DNA of 21,920 nucleotides. It comes from Ceraceosorus guamensis. Taxonomy: Eukaryota; Basidiomycota; Exobasidiomycetes; Ceraceosorales; Ceraceosoraceae. The notes below the pieces were generated by a model. It searched no databases, was not told where the DNA came from, and worked only from the letters and a program-made list of their open reading frames with translations. Below, one piece after another: positions 19,426-21,920 of this stretch. The translations under genes were made by a program, and so were the position numbers. The stretch lies in assembly GCF_003144195.1 (NCBI RefSeq), contig NW_020290156.1:1-21920 (forward strand), given 5' to 3'. Each line of letters starts with the position of its first letter. The stretch's first letter is position 1.

Positions 19426-19616
19426 TGTGTGATGATGAAGCGGTGTACTTTAAGATCGCCTTGGGCAAGCATGATCATTCAACCGCGCGCGAGCGCACAT
19501 CGTACCAGCGCGATGATGAAATGGTGTACTGTAGTCATGAGTATGGTCTCGGGCAAGGATGCTCGCGGCAAACAGTGCAGTGGTGCACGCACACGCACGC
19601 ACGCACGCGCGCATTC
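19426..19616. other. Convergent 3' spacer between KRI1 and ECH1-type gene
   Basis: This 191-nt spacer separates two converging stop codons. An imperfect direct repeat of about 22 nt (GATGATGAAGCGGTGTAC... near 19431 and GATGATGAAATGGTGTAC... near 19512) lies 81 bp apart. CACGCA-type units occur near 19585-19608. Confidence 0.5.
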
Positions 19617-21101
19617 TCAAAGCTTTTCAAACGTTGGCTTCTTCTTTTGAAGCACGGCGGCCATCTACGGGGAGCCGGCGAATTCACTGAGTGACGAGAG
19701 CGAGCGATGCGACGCGCGCCTCTTGCAACTCACCGCGACGGGTATGTCTTCGCTCTGCAGCATGGCAGCGTTCCAAGCCGCCGTGTATGCCAGACCATCA
19801 TCGACGCTGTGGGAGCGCACGCACGCAGTCAGCCAGATGCCAAGCAACGCTCACCAACGCTCACCAACCAACGCTCCCAAACTCGCTCACCTGTGATCCC
19901 GGGCATGAAGCAGCAAATCTTTGGTTCCGCGCGCAGCGATGGGCGCTTTGGATGCAATGTCCTTTGCGATCGCGATGGCCGCGGCTGGGTGGCGCCGTGC
20001 GTGAAGCGTGCGTGGGTGCGTGCGTGGGTGCGTGGGATGTCAGCGGGTCCCATCGCGCGTTCCACCCGCGGCGTTTCGTGGATCGCTCGTGAGGCGCTTC
20101 GCTCGCTCGCTCGCTCACCAAGCACGCCATCCCTGCCTCCTTCCACCACGCGACTCAAAAATCCGATGCGTAGCGCTTCTTGAGCGTCAAACTCTCTGCC
20201 TGTCAATGCTAGCTCCCTCGCTGCCGACTCGTTGCCTACAATTTTTGGGAAACGCTGCAAGGTGCCCACGTCTGCTGCTAATCCCGCATCCACTTCCTGT
20301 GCATGTCGGCAGGGTGGTGTGTAAGTAGAGTGTCGTGCCGACGCCGACGCCGACGCCGACCTCGCCGCGACTGACCTTGATGGAGAATCTAGCCTTGCTC
20401 TCTGCGATCCTCACATCCACGCAGCACAGCAGATCGATGGCCAGACCGTACGCCACATCGTGCACAGCTCCAACGATGGGTCTATCGCACTTTTCCATCA
20501 TCGTCAGAGCATCTTGCAGCTCCCTCAGCCAGATACGAACGCGCCACGCTCTACGAGCTACGTCCGTCTCTTGATCCAGAATGGCGCCCAGAGAGGAGGA
20601 AGAGACTGTATGCAGGTGCGTGTGCTCGGTCAGTATAGGGGAAGCTGGTGCGACAGCCGCTGCTGCGACGGTGGCTCCCCTCTTCCCCTACCCCGACTCA
20701 CGATCCAGACCGGCTGTGAAGCACCTGCCCTCGCCGCTCAGCACCACCGCATTGACATTCGCATCCGTGCGAATGTGTGCAAAGATGGCCGCCAACTCTC
20801 GCCACATGCTAGCGTGGGGGGAGGGGAAGGGTGCGTGAGCTGCGAAGCCCCGCCCGTGTGTGAGCTGCGAAGCCTCGCCCTTTCCTCTCTTCGCTTTCCC
20901 TCCTCGCCTCGCCCCGCGACTGACTCACAGCTCGATCCAGCTATTGACTGGTTTCCTATCGAAACTGACTCGCAAAACGTGCGGCGCTTCCCACACCAGC
21001 TTGTGCAGCTTGATCTTGCTGGCATCGAACGTCAATCCCGTCGAGGAAGTTCCGGAGGAGAGGTACGGTTGAGGGTACGTGTGAGGGGGTGAAGAGGACA
21101 T
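19617..21101 (-). CDS. ECH1: Delta(3,5)-delta(2,4)-dienoyl-CoA isomerase, ECH1 type (crotonase fold)
   Basis: Seven exons, 21101..20929, 20808..20702, 20605..20376, 20296..20119, 19984..19891, 19806..19734 and 19664..19617, give 300 aa. The sequence carries GEGRCFTAGLD (oxyanion region), CDRPIVGAVHDVAYGLAIDL, FSIKEVDAGLAADVGTLQRFPK and ELALTGREF.AQEAL, the signature of ECH1 rather than ordinary enoyl-CoA hydratase. The three acidic residues known from rat ECH1 are present: Asp151, Glu171 and Asp179, with the same spacing. The enzyme moves double bonds so that unsaturated fatty acids with odd-position bonds can enter beta-oxidation, usually in peroxisomes or mitochondria. The C-terminus is FEKL, not a canonical PTS1 such as SKL or AKL, and no clear mitochondrial presequence is seen. 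The gene starts about 300 nt from subtelomeric repeats. Confidence 0.94.
20337..20360. repeat. GCCGAC hexamer repeat in ECH1 intron 3
   Basis: Four perfect six-base units lie near the donor side of the third intron (20375..20297 on the minus strand). Confidence 0.92.
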
Positions 21102-21403
21102 GATGCTGGCGGTGATATGTGCGAACGGGTCCGTCGTGAGTCTTGAGACTAGGAGGTGCGATGATGGTGGTTAGAACGTCGTGCAAGTCGCGGATCTCGC
21201 GCGCGATTTGCGGACTCGTGACTCTCGATCGACTCTTTCGACGCGTGCGTGCATTCAGATTGCCCAGCGCACCGGTCGCCGGACAATGCAATTGCCGGCG
21301 CATACTCATGTGGCACGTGACTATCAAGACGTGCGCGCGCGCGCGCGTGCGGAGCGTCCGTGCGTGCACTCAAGACCCACTCATGCTCTGACGCAATCTG
21401 AAT
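21102..21403. promoter_or_regulatory. ECH1 upstream region abutting the subtelomere
   Basis: Only 302 nt separate the ECH1-type start from the first TTAGGG stretch. The interval carries an ACTCGTGACT word (21214-21223, the inverse of AGTCACGAGT) and a GC-alternating tract near 21332-21349. No gene is supported. Confidence 0.4.
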
Positions 21404-21825
21404 TTAGGGTTAGGGTTAGAGTTACATACGGGTCCCCAAAGGGATTGAAAAACAACATGGGCTCAGAAGAAGCAGAAAGATGAGCTGATACTTCTGTTGA
21501 AGTTTCAGATGCTACCCTGGGGGTTTTGATGGAGATATGGGCAAAAGAGTGAAAAATCTCTAGAATAGGGTTAGGGTTAGGGTTACAAGGGGGTCCCCAA
21601 TAGGGTTTTTGGAGTTTGTGTTATAGGCATTAAGAGAGGGCTGAGGGAAGCCAGCTGGTGAAGCAGCACCCAAAACCCTACAGGTTTGACGGCGTGAGGT
21701 CCATCTAACCTCAAGATGGTCTGGTTAGAGTGCCTAACTTTGGCATTTCTGAGAAAACTGTTTGTTCTTTGTTACAGTGACCTGCATGAGGCTGTGGCAT
21801 GAGACTTTCTGGAATTGGATTACAC
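21404..21825. repeat. Subtelomeric segment with interstitial telomere repeats
   Basis: Two short TTAGGG stretches (21404-21419 and 21566-21584) each lead into a similar header: GTTACATACGGGTCCCCAAA at 21421 and GTTACAAGGGGGTCCCCAAT at 21582. The bodies that follow do not resemble each other beyond that. The segment is visibly more AT-rich and free of the microsatellites seen elsewhere. No credible open frame occurs. Confidence 0.8.
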
Positions 21826-21920
21826 AGGGTTAGGGTTAGGGTTAGGGTTAGGGTTAGGGTTAGGGTTAGGGTTAGGGTTAGGGTTAGGGTTAGGGTTAGG
21901 GTTAGGGTTAGGGTTAGGGT
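21826..21920. repeat. Terminal telomere array (TTAGGG)n
   Basis: About 16 uninterrupted TTAGGG units run to the last base of the window, G-rich strand toward the end as expected for a right chromosome end. The array may be cut by the window or assembly edge, so its true length is not known. Confidence 0.97.

Overview
The window reads as the end of a fungal chromosome, most likely a basidiomycete of the smut lineage (Ustilaginomycotina-like; a judgement from gene style, not a database match). The evidence is a terminal TTAGGG array at the right edge, many short introns (about 63-140 nt) with GTGAGT-type donors and CAG/TAG acceptors, GC-rich intergenic DNA full of 6-bp microsatellites, and a basidiomycete Tsp2-like tetraspanin. 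No rRNA, tRNA, transposon, virus-like element or CRISPR array was recognised.

Left part (1-6548): five small genes for putative secreted proteins, all on the minus strand, each with three exons. They form two paralogous families. Family A (427-922 and 1578-2075) encodes 121 and 116 aa proteins with five conserved cysteines. Family B (2760-3514, 4018-4751, 5821-6548) encodes 196, 192 and 190 aa proteins with an identical 282-nt middle exon and two conserved cysteines. I recognise no known domain in either. They look like a tandem cluster of effector candidates and are the most novel content here.

Right part (7204-21101): conserved genes in simple-repeat-rich DNA. These are a tetraspanin with a very long disordered N-terminus (minus), an RhlG-like short-chain dehydrogenase (plus, seven exons), a Ubc8/UBE2H ubiquitin-conjugating enzyme (plus, five exons starting with a 5-nt exon), the ribosome-biogenesis protein Kri1 (plus, five exons), and a dienoyl-CoA isomerase of the ECH1 family (minus, seven exons). 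All exon joins were derived by hand from splice signals, reading phase and family conservation. All models close in frame; only the tetraspanin 3' end is doubtful.

Chromosome end (21404-21920): about 420 nt of AT-richer subtelomeric DNA with two interstitial TTAGGG stretches, then about 95 nt of terminal repeat. A conserved housekeeping gene (ECH1) starts only about 725 nt from the terminal repeat. The genes do not form one pathway. Ubc8 (gluconeogenic enzyme turnover in yeast), ECH1 (fatty-acid oxidation) and the SDR are metabolic neighbours, while the left cluster may serve interaction with a host or other microbes.
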